A stretch of 64,000 nt of DNA from Promerops cafer (Eukaryota > Chordata > Aves > Passeriformes > Nectariniidae). A program made the position numbers and the translations under genes. Under the pieces are notes generated by a model. That model saw only the letters and a list, made by a program, of their open reading frames with translations, made no database searches and had not been told where the DNA came from. Of the stretch, positions 45,956-59,700 are shown one piece after another (position 1 is the first letter of the stretch; each line of letters begins with the position of its first letter). The DNA is taken from NCBI GenBank assembly GCA_013398275.1, contig VZSE01005864.1, positions 572,040 to 636,039 of the forward strand, in the 5' to 3' direction.

Positions 45956-48900
45956 ATGGCAGACACCACCAGGCTGGGATACTGCATGTTGGAACAATGA
46001 AATCTGCATTTACCAGCAGCCCCCAAATACTGATCTGTCACGGTGGCCTTATTTTAATTGCTTTGCACAAAATGCATTCCTCAAATTCGCAAATGATAAA
46101 CCTTTAATGGTAAATCAGACCACATTTTTAATTCATGGACATTTTACAGAAGAGTTAAGCAAGACATAATACATTAAAGGTGATGCAGAAACCTCTCTCA
46201 TTCCCTGACAAATGCTCCTGCTCCTATTTCGGCTTGTTATTTCCAATATAATTTTAATGCCACAGCAATAGCTCACCTTGGACAAATTGCACATTTTCTT
46301 ATGAAAATAACTGTGGGGCCACATGTCACAGATGCTGTTATTTTCCCTGACTTGCTACCTGCCTTTGGCTGAGGTTTTAAGAAGCACCAGAACTTTCTTT
46401 GTGGCCCATAGCAGGATGGATTAGACCGTCCAGGGCATGTCGTGTTAGTACAATAGAGGAACACTTTTAAGACTTTAAAGTCATGTAATACAATTCTAGG
46501 CTGGATCTTTCTTGTTAAAAAAAGTAGAATGGGAGTGATTGAAAGAGAAAAGGGCCAATATTTGACAACAGAAATCAGCATAACCTCCTAACAGCGGCAG
46601 TCATGGATGACTGCCCTTTGACCCGGGGAGATTATGTGGGATTTCAATGACAACAGCTGGAAGTGAGCATGTGAGAATAGAGAACACAGATCTGAGGCCT
46701 CCTACAAAAGACTGCACAATCCCTGCCCAGATCTGAGTGTTGATTAGAAATTGTTTCCTGGTCCTGGCTTAATAGACTGTGATAATGAAAGTTTTGTTAA
46801 CCCTTCACAATATGCAAAACCACTGGTAAATGATTTGCCTTTTTGGGTTTTAGCTAAAATGTCTGTATCCAGCAGACAGTGAAATTGTCTGTCTAAAACT
46901 CGTTTTTGTGGGTGCCCAGAGCCTAAGTTCAGCTCCTTTTCCATATGGTTTGTGGCCATTGGGAATCAACGTCTGCTGGGGGTGGCTTGGAGGAAGGACT
47001 CTCACCCCTCCCTAAGACGCCATCTAAGCAGGGATGCTCCAGAGGTGAATCAGAACACAAACACAGGTGTAACCTCTCCCTGTGTGTTTCCTCTCCTACT
47101 CATGGCTCTTTAGAATCTCTAATGAGAAAAATGCCTAATTATGCTTTCGATATTTGTCATATTGAGCTTCAGATTAATTAACATGGACCTCAGCAAACAT
47201 GGCATCAGGTGTGTCACCAACATCCTGCACGGATCCACTGCAGCCTCAGCTCTTAGGAGATTCAAACTCATTTTATATTTAAGTGCAGAGATAGTGGAAT
47301 TAATGGAAACTTATTACTGTTAATGAACCGATTACAGATTGCAATCAATCATGTCAGGTTTTGTCCAAGTGGTGGCACACGGATAGCTCCTTTCTCTCGA
47401 AGACAAAGGTCTTCTTGAGACATTGAAAGCATTTCAATTCACATTAAAGACCTTGTGTAATGGAAACCATTCCAAGATCTAAGATGTCTGGTGTGGGTTT
47501 TCATTTCTGATGACTCCTAACATCACTGGGTACTTTTCGGTACTCGTGTGTGTGAGAAATCAGTTAAATACAGCTTTTTGATATAACGATAAAAATTTAG
47601 AATCTCCCTGTCTACCATAAACCCAATTTGATAAAAAAACCTGCATTAATACCGATAGAGGCCTATAGCTTGAAAAACAACAGATGTCTTAAATTAGCAT
47701 ATTTCTGTTTCAGGTCCTCCATCCAAAAATGAAATATTAAAGAAAAGAAGAAAAAAATCGTTATAAATGGTCATACTCATTTGGCGGCTTATAAAATAAT
47801 GTGCCTCCTCAAAAGCATTTCAAAGTAAATGAGATGAAATCTACCTTGGGATAATAATTCTGGAATATTTATAGCATCCAACAATAAAAAGAGTAATAAA
47901 AAGAAAAGCCTGCCTCCATGAAAATAATAATATGAAAGAGTTATTTATTGTCATATTTTCATATCAACCCTGGTTACAAGAGCAATGACAGCTGAGATCT
48001 CCAAGGTCTGTGGTGATATTGCCAGTGACTCAGTGTCCAAATGGAGCTTCCAGGGAAAGCTGGCAGCGTGTGGTGCTGCAGGGTGCTCCCTGGGCACCCC
48101 CCAACAGGCACCCACCCACCCCATGGCAAATTTGGGCACTGCAGGGGAAGACCCAGAAGGGGATACTGCCATCCCTGCCCATCTCCATCTCCAAGGCCTC
48201 TCTAAAATAACGTCCCAACCACGAGCTCGGCATTGCATTAACCTCAGCATCCCCCAGACAGCTGGGAAACCTCCTAAAGAGAAAAATGCAAGGATCATAG
48301 TTCCATCCACTGGTCATTTTTTGATGTCAGCACCTTATTTCTGGTGGAGCCTGAAAGCGTGGCTTTGTACGACTCACTTGTCTGTGGCCAATGGCGCACG
48401 CTCCATCAGCCGCCCTTGCTGCTCTTTCCTCCACCTGCCCTTGCTCCTCTCACTCCTCACCAAGTACCAACTGGTATTTTGCCTCCTGCATCTGCCCACT
48501 GGTTTCTAGGATGCTGCTGGCAGGAGGAAGGAGCCGATGGCAGGGCTGTGTGCTGCAGCCACGTTCCGGTCCGCACGCCGCCGGAGCGTGCCTTGGAACA
48601 CCCGGAGTCTACTTGGGTTTGCACTGCTCCAAATTAGAATTTAGCTACAGTATTAATGCCATAAATATTATTGTTCATGCTGTGTGAAGAACATCAGTGT
48701 GAAAATAAATGTAAGGATATTTAAAAACTGGTGTGGAATACTTAGGTATTCAGACTAATCACGGGCTGAAATAAGCACATTTGTTTCAAATCCTGTTTAT
48801 AGCACTGCAGCCCCTCCCTCCTTTAAATCTTCCTCTTAACCATAGTGATGTTTATTGAATACCTGCCATTTCTCCAGCAGCATGTGCCAACAGCAGCTCA

Positions 48901-49071
48901 CCAGTGCCAGGCTGCATGAAAACCCTTCTGTCTCCTATTCTCCAAGGGGCTCCCTTAGATCAACCACTACCATACCCAATACACTGAAACCCATAAATTT
49001 GCAGATACTGTAGTCAAAATTCTTAACAGGAAAGTGCACCCATTTTGCCCAGTGTAGCATACTGAAATATC

Positions 49072-49101
49072 ACATGGTGAGAAGCATTTCTCACCATGTG
49101 T
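49072..49101. repeat. Perfect 13 bp inverted repeat (hairpin, 4-base loop)
   Basis: The arm 'cacatggtgagaa' is followed by 'gcat' and its exact reverse complement. A transcript from either strand would form a stable short hairpin. At 13 bp the stem is too short for a typical microRNA precursor, and no U-run follows it. Confidence 0.9.
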
Positions 49102-50900
49102 AAACTGTCAATTTGATTTGAAATTAAAATTTTTGATTAACATGAGCATTTCTGAGCCTCCCGCTGGCAGCAGCCCTATTGCTGAAAAGTGACATGATTT
49201 GTGACACACATGCTGTACAGAAGCCCCATGCCAGCAATTGTTAAAACCATTTTCATTCTGCTTTAATACGGTATGACACTCAGGAAAATAATTTTAATAT
49301 TTAGGAGAAAGAGGGTAAAGGCTTAAGGACTGAAGTCCTTTATGGGTGTAAAGATTAGGGCAGCACGGAAAATCGGCACGGAGGTCTCCCCATCTCACAA
49401 GTCATGTCTCTTTTCAGCAACAGGAACCATCTGCAGGAGACTAAGAAAGGTCCATGCCGAAGCACAAAGCCTTCTTTTAAATCCAGTTGATATTTCAAAC
49501 ACAGCATGAGGTACTTTCCACCTATGAATGCTGAGATGCTTGTGCATGGCAAAATGCTCGCAACTCCAGTAATTAAACCCTCTCGGATGGGAGGTAGGAT
49601 TTTCTGGTTTCCACAGCAGGCTGTTATTTTTCCATGTTTATCATTTCCCCGGAGATATCAGTGGTCACCGGAGATGCTAACATTTACACGGCGAATTACT
49701 TACGAAAGAGGAAAGTTTTGTGACTATTGAGACTTTTAAGGCCGGGAATCTACCTCTTCATCAGGGTGGTGGGAAGATTTTTATTTTTGCTAGTTTGAAC
49801 AGCTACCAAGTGAGCACAAGAAGCAGGACAGATTTCAAGGCTCTGATGTACGCACGCAGGAGACAAAAGTTCAGAGGGGATTTTTATAAACGTAAGCCTG
49901 TGTCACTGCTGCAAGCTGCTGACTCAACTGTGTCACCTGCGTGTTTCTCAGAGTGGATCATTTCTTTTCCAGTAACATCGTGTTCTGAGGAAGTTTATCA
50001 TGAAACAAGTATCACGAACAGTCATTCTGAGCAGCAGAACAGCTTTGGTATGTGTCGACACGCATCTGACTTTTCTTTGAGCTCCTAACACTGTTCATCA
50101 CATTAAACACTCCGCTCTGCTGGACTCTCTGTTCCTAGTAAACACAGCAATTTCTAATTGCCATAACACAGCAAGTTAAAAAAATATAGTATTTCAAAAG
50201 TAATTTTAGATGGTGAAATGAAGTACCAGGATGATTCAGATGCCCTGGAAGTATTCAGGCCTGAACATAAAGCCATGGGCTCATTTACGTTGATAACAGA
50301 GCACAAGAACTCAATCTGCATGAAAAACACAATCCTCAATAAAGCTGTGATACACAGTTAATAGAAGTATGCAGGTTCTTTTAAATAAGTCTTAAGTTTA
50401 AATAAGTATTGTGTGTAAATATCTCGTTTTAATTAGTATCTTGCCAAGGAATTATACAACTGCACTCAATGATGCTGTAAGTATTTCAGGATCTATAAAA
50501 CCATCCCTCAGCTGGTGGTAGATGAGTGCACCTTCCAAGGTTACCCTTCAGACATGCTTGGAGCTGGACTGAGGGAGTCTGGAGTCCTGAAAAGAGGTAT
50601 TGGGGGTTTTTAATGTGCACATTAGGTTATAGTTATAGGAATAATCCATGCATCCAGAAAATATTCAGGATTCTCTAGGAAAGCCCAGAGTCCAGGAGGA
50701 GCTGGCAGGGACAGGGTCAGGTGAGGGCATCTCCCCTGCTTCACTTTGCTGGGCGATATGGACACAAACCCTGGCGACTTCATCCACTGGTTCCTCTCAT
50801 CCTCCCTTCCTGGCACCCCCCTCTCTTCACACCACAGCACTTCTGAGAGACCGTGGCAGGACACCACCATAAGGGAAGCTGTGGAAGTACCTGCTCAAGA

Positions 50901-50955
50901 TTAGATTGTACAAATGTGATGTGAAAGTTTAGAATGTACAAATGTGATGTGAAAG
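50901..50955. repeat. 27/28 bp tandem duplication
   Basis: Two adjacent copies share 'tgtacaaatgtgatgtgaaa' plus a final g exactly; only the leading 'ttagat' / 'tttagaa' part differs. The near identity suggests a recent duplication. Confidence 0.92.
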
Positions 50956-53559
50956 TAAGGAAGCTGGGCATGGGAGGCAAGTCACGAGGACCAGCAGCTC
51001 CACCTTTCCCCATGGCTTTCCTCTCCCTTCTCAGCTGACACCAGTGGTGAGCCAACTGTAATTCACAGTAGACTCCATGGATATTGTGTTGTCCTTTAAA
51101 TTGACTTTTTGGAGTTTTCTCTCCAGGAGTCTCTTACTCCTCTATTCTTTGCACAGAACTAGCTCTGATAGCTTTTAGTCCCAAGTAGGCTGACGTCTAC
51201 TGGTTACACATTCGTTATTTTAACTAACTTTACACGTTAGTTATTCTTGTGGCTGGGGAGGGAAGAGATTTGTCACCAGTCACATCATGTCACGCAATCA
51301 TCTGCCTCTGACTGGCTCCACTGGGAGAGTGAAGGTGCACGGGCAAAGTACTGCACAGCCCTGGAAGCAACACAGCCCTGTCCCAGGCTGACCCAGGCTC
51401 TCCAGGCTCATGTCCCAGGCTCTGCCAGGTCTCTGCCTCCCCCGAGCCCTGAGGAGGAAGCCCCACAGACTGACTGACTGACTTCCCAAGCTCTGCTGCA
51501 CTCAGGGTTAAGCAGGCAACCACGCTTTCAGACAGCAGTGGAGAACACCCAGTGCATTAGTGGGCAATTCCCCAGCCAAGTCCCAAACTAGCAACATAAA
51601 TCCAGTGGGAAGAGACTGCTGGGTGTGGAAACCAGCAGCAGAGCTCTGCACGATGACTGAGACTCTTTCCATTTCATTCTAAGTTTGTGTTTTGTAGGGC
51701 AGGATGCCCTGTCTACATTCCTTTATGGCCTAAGAATGGACATTTATTAACAAGTACTTGGGCGGACAGCCCAAAACTCCAGACTCCTGGCCTGGGACTG
51801 CAGGACAGAGAGGGCCAGTGACCCCCGTTTGTGTTTACTGTTCTTCTACAGACACATGTTGGTGTGATAGGGGCATTCACTTTCTCAGGTTCAGGCCAAG
51901 GTCAGGCCAGAACACAAACCAAGTTTATTTTTCTCGTGTAATCTGCTCAAGCTGTAGCCCAAAGAGGGTCTCAGAGTTCACTCATTGTGAGGGATTCAAC
52001 ATGAACACAGTAAACAGAAGAGGCAGAGAGGGACCTTGTTCATCCTTCACTGATTTCAAGTGCTTATCCCATGTGTGGCAGATTGGGTGGTCCCAGAGGA
52101 GGTGCTCAGGGAATTGGGATGAGGTTGGTGGGATGTCCCATCCAGGAGGGTGCCTGCAGCAACTCAGACATGTTCTTGGGGTACCAGTGGGGACCTGGGA
52201 TGAGTCTGTTGCTGGAAGCTGGGCTGGACAGCTAAGCCTTTGTACTCCCTTCCTGTGGTAGATTTGCCTTTCTAGACCATCTAACCCATCCCAGCAGTCA
52301 GTGTGTGTGGCACAGTGCAATACCCAGGAATGCAGAAACATGGCACTGGGGTGCACTGTCCTGTCCTCATGTATTTAAGACTATCTGAAGATACCACAGA
52401 GGCCAGGACTTCATATTTTGGGCCACGCTTAGCAGTCTGGCCTGTGACAGTTTGACTTTCAAGCTGGCAGAAAAAAATGAAAAAAGCAAAGGAATTCCAC
52501 TGGCAGAGAGCTCTACATGAAACTAAAGCAACTCAGGTAAAAGAAAACCAATCTATTATGGTTTATGATGCATAAACATTCATTTCTTCTCTGTTCCTCC
52601 TTTGCTTGCATTACTGAAATGCAGAAATAAAGGGAAAAATAATGATGGATGGATTTTGGAAAAGTTAGAGTTCAACTCAGGATGGATGGGATCCCAAACA
52701 TTTCAGATTCTTATCTCATCGTAATTGGAATAGCTGAACCTCTCTTGTCTGCAAAATTAGGCAAGGCATCCTGTGAGAATGGGCTCTTTTTCACAAAAGT
52801 TTAGTCCCCAGACGCATGAAAGAATGAAAACAAGAACTGGAACAGAACATTTTTACTTTTGAATAATGGCTTCATTTGGGCAGTTTAGAACAAAACTTCA
52901 CTGGAAGAGCTGAGGAGGAAATTCTCTCTGCCAGTGTGCCCATCCCTAGACACATTCTTCCACAGAGCACATGAATGCTTATCAAAAACGATAATTTATC
53001 TAAGAAACTCCCATTCTGTAGAATTCAAAAGAAAAACAGAAAGGCAAAAAGTACACGTGGGCAGTAGATAGACTGTCCACTCTTTTACTCCCTACATCTA
53101 ATGATGAAGAAATCACTCAGCCAAGTCCACATGCCCTGCTAGATCCACCTTTGCTCTTGAGCAACTCTGTCTCAACTCTGTCTGCTCTGGCTTGTCAGGA
53201 TGAGCAGGAGAGGGGTGGGTGACTTCCTCCAGAAGTAGAATCTCAGGTCCAGAGCAATCAGAGTGTTTGAAACATCTGGTTTTAAAACTCCCTGAGGTTC
53301 AACAGAGAGAGCTTAATTCTCAAAAGACCTGGTATCTCCAGTGATTACAGAGGGACAGGAAGGATTTTAGGTTCACCACTGGTGTCTCATTTTAATGCCT
53401 ACTGTTAAATGCATGTCTTAGTCCACGTATCACGTCAGCATAGATCTGGAAGAAAATTTGCTTTCTTCCCCATTTCTTGCCCAAAGCAATCTCTCTTGAC
53501 ATTCTCCATCCTTACAGTTTTATCTGGCTACTTTTTGTTTGTTTGTTTTTTCAACTCAG

Positions 53560-53778
53560 AAGCCTGTAAAAAAAATACAAGTGTTGCTGAGTTATCCTTG
53601 TGCTGCTGCCCTTCATCAGGTTCGTCTGCGGGAGGGAATAATGATCTGTCACCAAGGTAAATTCACTGCCCAGCAGATAATGCCACAGTGTTTCTGCTGC
53701 CCATTTCACAGTAAGACATTCTTTTTCAATGATGCTGCATCTCTGTTCTCGTGGGAACAGTTTACGGCTGACATAGCA
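53560..53778 (-). pseudogene. Ty3/gypsy-type RNase H fragment, isolated relic
   Basis: On the minus strand an uninterrupted frame carries the signature of the RNase H region that follows reverse transcriptase in Ty3/gypsy elements. In order there is an SRKLFPRE block, an EKEC motif bearing the conserved glutamate, a WA...L..YLLG block, an FTLV-TDH motif bearing a conserved aspartate, and a weaker RIT segment. The usual arrangement and spacing are kept over about 70 codons. Upstream, the first RNase H aspartate and the whole reverse transcriptase are missing. Downstream, no integrase zinc-binding or catalytic motifs were found, and the frame ends just past a poly(T) tract. It is therefore a fragment with both sides gone, not a working element. 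Ty3/gypsy elements are scarce in birds. No long terminal repeats were seen. An exapted piece, or contamination by a sequence carried by another organism, are alternatives. Confidence 0.78.
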
Positions 53779-56700
53779 ATAGTAGTAATAACAACTTACA
53801 TTTATACTGTACACGGGATGATCTTTACTTCCCTCTCTTTCTAACAGTGGATGGCCCCCAGTCCTACTGCAAATCCATCCTTCATGGCCACAGCAGACAG
53901 AAATCTGGATTCACTAATACTGAACTGCCTCATTCCTCAGCTTTTTCCTCGGGTTGTCACATCCTTTCCAGCCCACTTTGTTACTGATTTAAATGGAGCC
54001 GTGGGCCACTACCCAACCACTGCTCTACGCCTTCCTTCACAAAAATCTGTGGGGATCCCCGCCTGCCTCAAAACTGCAGCCACCTCAGTCTGTCAAGCTG
54101 CTGTCCACCCTCTCCTGCTCCTCACCTCTTCCCTTCCCCCTGCAGCTCCAGCTCTGGCATGCTCGGCTGTACGATAAAATTGGCTCCCCTCTGCAGGGCG
54201 TGGGGGACAGGGCCAGCTCTCTGCATTCTGCTACTGGAAACTTCCTGAATGCGAATTCCCCAATTTTGAAAATCAGGACTTTGAGGTCTAACATGTGGGA
54301 AAATTGCAGGAGGTCTGCAGTGCAAAGCTGGTCAGGTGGGGACACCTCCCCCAAACACCAGCAGGTTTTCAGATGGAGATGCGGCTGTCAAAGAGCCTTC
54401 TGTTACAGATAAAATCATAAGAGTAAGGAATTAAAGTAGAAAAATAACAGGAACAGGGATCTGGGTTCTCTGTGAGTGAGAGTGGTACAGCTACATAAGC
54501 AGAATCCCTCCCTTATGATCCTGGGAGAAGAAATACCAGTAAAAGGTTTGGCCCAGCATGGTCTGAGAGCTGGTGTTGACATCCCTGGACTTGGCCAGGG
54601 CAGCAGGACTGCTGGGGTGCCATGGTGGCCCCAGGGGAGGGCACACCACAGCCAGGGTTGGGGTGCTGGCCATGTGTCCTGCAGAGGCCAGACAGAGAGA
54701 AGAGAAATATTTGGATCCCCTGGAGCAGCTCTGTAATTTCCTTGTGCTTCCCCTCGCCAGGGACGGGAGCGAGGTGCCGGCTCCTCACACCAGTGTGGCT
54801 TGCAGCAGATTCCCTTGCTTCAAGTGCAAGTGAGGGAGGGCAGGAGGTAATGATTAGAGACACTCTAAAATGATTGCATTAATTGAATCTTATGAAAATG
54901 GAAAACAATGGCAGTGGGTAATAATAAAACCCTACTGTAACCACGCACATCTCTTGTTTACTAGAAGGTGCTTCACTGACTACAGATTTACTTGGGGCAC
55001 AGCAGGAAACTTTTCTCCTTTAAATTTAATCAGTCCTTTTTTGCCTTTTTTTTTTCCCTTCTCAGAGAAAAATACCAGCTATCAGATCTGTGTTTCCCAT
55101 CCACTCCTAAGACTCCTCAGTGCAGTGCCTGGAGGTGATAGTGTGAACTCACTCAAGAATGTGAAGGCATTTTATAAATCATTTGGTTCCAGCAGGAGGG
55201 GGAGAAAGGGAAAAGGCAGAAGGATGATATAGTTTACGGCACATACTCAGCAGTAAGTCCCAAACTGTCAAACTTCAGCATTTTCTTCAGTTGCAACAGT
55301 GGTCAACAAAAAAATGTTAAGACAGCAGACATGAAATGCACATAGCAAGCAGCACATTTAATCAACTGGCACCTTCCTACCACCCCAGCGCCCAAATCTA
55401 TCCTGGCACTATCAACAACCCAGAAAAAAAAAGTTGTACAAGTGAAGATAGGGCACTGCAAAAGGAGCAGAAATGAACAGCACAAAGTGCTGTAAACAAC
55501 TTGCGGCGCCCTTTTTTGTGCCTGATAACAACAGCAGAGTGAAAGGAGCGTGTTTACAAGTGTGGCTCACTCGCCTCACCTTCCTCCTGCCCCTTTTGCC
55601 ATGCTCACTACCTCCTGGGAAAATATTTGCGGGCCATTGCAAATAAAAGTCTCCTTCTCACTTTCCAAGAAACAGATCTGGTACTTTTCCATTTCAGTCA
55701 CACTAGAGCCAGGCTTCAGAGGGGATTTTATTCTCACTACTCTACGAGAGTCGCCCTAAACTTTCTTTCCAGTTACTAGCTAGCAGCTTCGGCTAAAGTA
55801 GTAAAAAGTAGTACCTGCAATTAAAAAATAGTATCTAATTATCTATAGAAGTGATGAGTCTTTTTCTGGGAGCCTGGTCTCACTAAAGTGCCCTCCCTGA
55901 CAACAGCAGCAGTCCACTCTTTCAGGAGTTCTACATTGCCCTTCACATGCACCTCCCTGCTGGTGTACACAACTCCAGGCTTAAAAGGTTACTTGGAAAG
56001 CACCTGATTAACCCAAGAATCTGCAATATGTGCAGACATACAGATTTTTTCTGAGTGTGCAAACCACATATGAGTATGAAGGTTTGGATCCATTTGAAAG
56101 CAAACCACCTTGTACCTGTAAAACCACAAGATTCATAAAGGCACTACACCACAGGCAGAAACCAGAGGAAGGTGTGAAAAAATGACACACATTTCCATAG
56201 TGTGTAGATATATTTGGAAAGGTCTGGGGTCAACAGAACACCTCCTCTGTTGGTCAGGAAGTCAGAGCAAGAGGAAACCCGAGTGTGAGTGGGAAAGTGC
56301 AATCCCCTATCTACACTTGGACATTCCCATCTGGATGAACCAAGCCCTGGCTGAGGCCACTCACAGGAGTTTAGATGCTGGTAGTTCAGGTACAGTGAAG
56401 GGTAAGTGTGTAAGTGGGAGGAAAAACACATTTTGCTAAGAAGTGCCAGACTGGCTGGGACTGGAATCACAGGGAATCTCTGATGCCTTTGGGTGGGCTT
56501 GTTGGAAAACAGAAGGACACCCACGTACCCACCCACTCACCCACTGCTGCCACTGCCTCTGCCTCAAGCCTTCATCCCCTTCTGACTTTTTCAGGAAGGG
56601 AGCCAGCACCTCCCCAGCTCATCTGCACAGCACAGCTCCCAGCACACATTTCTAACTTCCAGTGGTTTGACCACAGAGGGCAAAATTCTGGCCAGGGAGC

Positions 56701-59700
56701 ACTTCTGATGACAGGAGAGCAGAGGGGAGCCAGCCTGGGTTTCGCTGCTGTGATCTCTGACTGGAGGGTTCCCACTCACTGCCACAAAGAGACACCAGCT
56801 AAATAGATGTGGAGTAATGAATACTTCGGTGAAGCGACTGATTTCAGAGGGGGCTTTTATCCACAGGCCCTGTATTTATAGTTCAAGCCTTTTCAATTAA
56901 TACGCACACCCTAAAAGAATTAAACTACTAATTATCACATTTTACTGTGGTTCACAGAACTTTCATCAGATCTAGTAAATGAAATCACGAGTTCAGCAGA
57001 AGAAGCTTTACTGCGCCAAATTATGTCAAGGGTATATCATGTTGATAATAAAAGATCACTTGGTTGGAAGCCTAACCTAGAAGGTTGGGGAGGCGTAAAA
57101 AGTTCACATTTTGGATCATGCTGCTCTGGTGTGGGCGTTTTGTGTTTTTTCTCTTGGTTATTGTGGAAGGCAATTCTCCTGCAAGTAAAATTTTCCCCTT
57201 GTCTTACACTGCCGAGCATTAGGGAATTTCTACATAGAAAGACAAATAGAAAGGTTTGGGGTTTTGTTTTGCGAGTCAGACCTTGGCATCACATCCTCTC
57301 TCCACTAATAAACTCCCCTCTCCACTCAACAGAAATTAAACGATGCCCACACCACAAATAAACTCCTTTCCCTAAGTGCCCAGCTTCCTGGTGGGCAGGG
57401 TGGTGTTCCAAAGCATCCTTCAGCCTGTGGTCCGCCCCGGCGGCCGCAATTACCCTGACGCAACCCAGCTCTCAGCTGTTAATTAAACAGCAACTCTCTC
57501 AAGAAGACAGACATTAAAAACAGTTGCAGTGAAAGCTGGCGGTTGCTCACAGCTCCAGCTGCTGTGTCCTGGAACGTGGGACGTGGGTAGAAGGGGGTGC
57601 CAGGGCTGCCTGCCCATCCCAGCGCTGCCACAGAGGAGGGGGCAGTGACCTGACACTGAGGTGCCCTCGGGACAAAGAAAATCCTTGACCCTGCAAAGGG
57701 AAGCTCAAGAGTTCCCTAAGAGGCTGCTCCTGGCCATCCCATTTCCAAGCTGCCCTCTAGATGGCCCTTGCTGTTATCTCGTGGATAAAGATTCACGGAA
57801 AGGAATGGGACGGAGCAACAGAATAAAAATACATTTTTGAAACGACTTAGAATAACTGCAGCTGCATTTATGCAACTTATCCATTGGAAAGGTTCATTGC
57901 CTTTTTTCTGTACACACTCATGAAGAAATAAAAATATATACTGGAGCCACACTTATTTCTCCTCTCCTTTGCAGCGCTCAGCCACTCCAAGCGTAATGAA
58001 CGTTTCATGTCTTTCAAGCACTGCTTTGTCATGCTATAAGCATTCATTTCATGCTTTGAATATTTCCTGTCATACTCGCCTTGGATGAATTTTTTGTGGG
58101 AATGCTTTGCTTGTGAAGGTTAATGGTTAGCAGCAGTGAAAACTGAAGTCCTCTGTCAATCCCCAAGCCCCAAGCACTGCAGGTCACTGATGAGAAGGGT
58201 CTCCAGCCATCTCCAGCAGAGGCTGCACAACTGACCCCACTGACGTCCCCGTTTCTGGCCTGGCTGACAGTCAAAGCCATTTGCCATCACTGGATTCCCC
58301 CAAGAGAATGCCAGCCACTGATAAGCAGGCTAAATCCTGAGCCTACCACAGGACCCACTAAATCCTGGAAGTGGTGTAACTGTGCCTCACAGTCTGGACT
58401 CAGAAGAGAATATGGTAGTACAGGGGAAAATGGTGTTTTCTTTCCTAATTATTCAGATGATTCTTCATGACAGTCATGAATCTGGATGGGAAATACACCT
58501 GGATGCTGCAAAGTTTCAATTCTAGATTATTACGATTGAAATGCTGTATCTCTAGCTCTTTTTGGGAATGTAACACAATGAAATAAGATGAAGGAAACGC
58601 AAGACTACATCACACATAAGCTAAATTTATAACCAGACATATCTGCTTTTGTTTCCTTGGGAAACGCTGGCTCTCAGAGCTGCCTACAGGCACTCTCAGG
58701 GGGTGATGAAACACAGGTTGGACCTCATCAGACCCTTCTTGGATGCTGGGTCCTGTTAGAGTCAACAGCCCATCCTGCCCAGTGCCAGGGAAGCCAGAAG
58801 AGACCAACCCCACCAGTACTCCCCGACTCGGCCACAGCTTCCAAGCCTGGACAAATTTCCCCACTGCTGTTCCCAGTCAGCAGACAACGTGATCCTAAGG
58901 GTGCAAATCTGTTCAGAATTTGGTCCTGGCAAGTTACAAAGGTGCAAACAAGCTGACATCACCAGGAGCTCTGACTTCAGCGCCAGCGATGAGATTCCTT
59001 ATTGGAAATGCTAAGGGCTTTTTTTTAAAAGCTTTTTCTGAAGAAAGTTAATTTTAGATTAGTCCCTCAGGCTGTGATAACTCCTCAGCGTGGCTCTGTA
59101 AACAAGAGAGGAGAGTCTTCTTGCATTTATAAGATTCTGATGCAAATAATCCCATGAACAAGAACGTTAATAAAAGCTGCCGTTACTGTATTACTGCCTT
59201 TGCAGCTGTAACTGATAGAAAACTTTCTCTGCAAGGCTCAGTTATCTCCTGAAAATGAGGTGTTTCAGGAATGTTAGTCATCTGAGACCGTGTGTTTTCT
59301 AACAGCACCAGTTTCAGCACTGTGTGTTCAGAGCACTGCTGGTGGTTGCACTCCTCAGGTGGGAGCTGAGGGGCTTATCCAAGGCCAGAGGAGCCTCCAG
59401 ACAACCCCAGCACCTCCCTGGTGAGTTGGCATCAAGCTCTGTCGCAGCTCTGAAAGCCTGTGAGGCAGCTGGACTCCACCTGAAGCAGTGGAGACGAGAG
59501 GTCAGGCATGGCCTGAGCAGAAGGGACGGCCTTGGAAGGCAGAACGAAATTTCCCCTTGTTAAAAATTTAGCTGAGGAAGGAACTGGATGTGGCTCAGCT
59601 GCCATTTAACCTGCAACGCTGGCTGAGGGATGGGGACAACCACAAAGAGCAGGTCCTCCTTCTCTGCTCGGGATGAGGGTTTGGAGGGTGAACTCTGAGT

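Noticed and set aside
47985..48509. 174-codon open frame on the + strand, with overlapping frames on both strands
   Set aside because: GC-rich sequence gives few stops. The protein has no recognisable motif or conserved spacing.
52070..52210. Possible CR1 piece with GT-rich blocks
   Set aside because: The tail blocks and the terminal ATTCT repeats of CR1 are missing, so similarity could not be supported.
51758..52261. 167-codon open frame on the + strand
   Set aside because: No family resemblance, no codon or splice evidence, and overlapping minus-strand frames.
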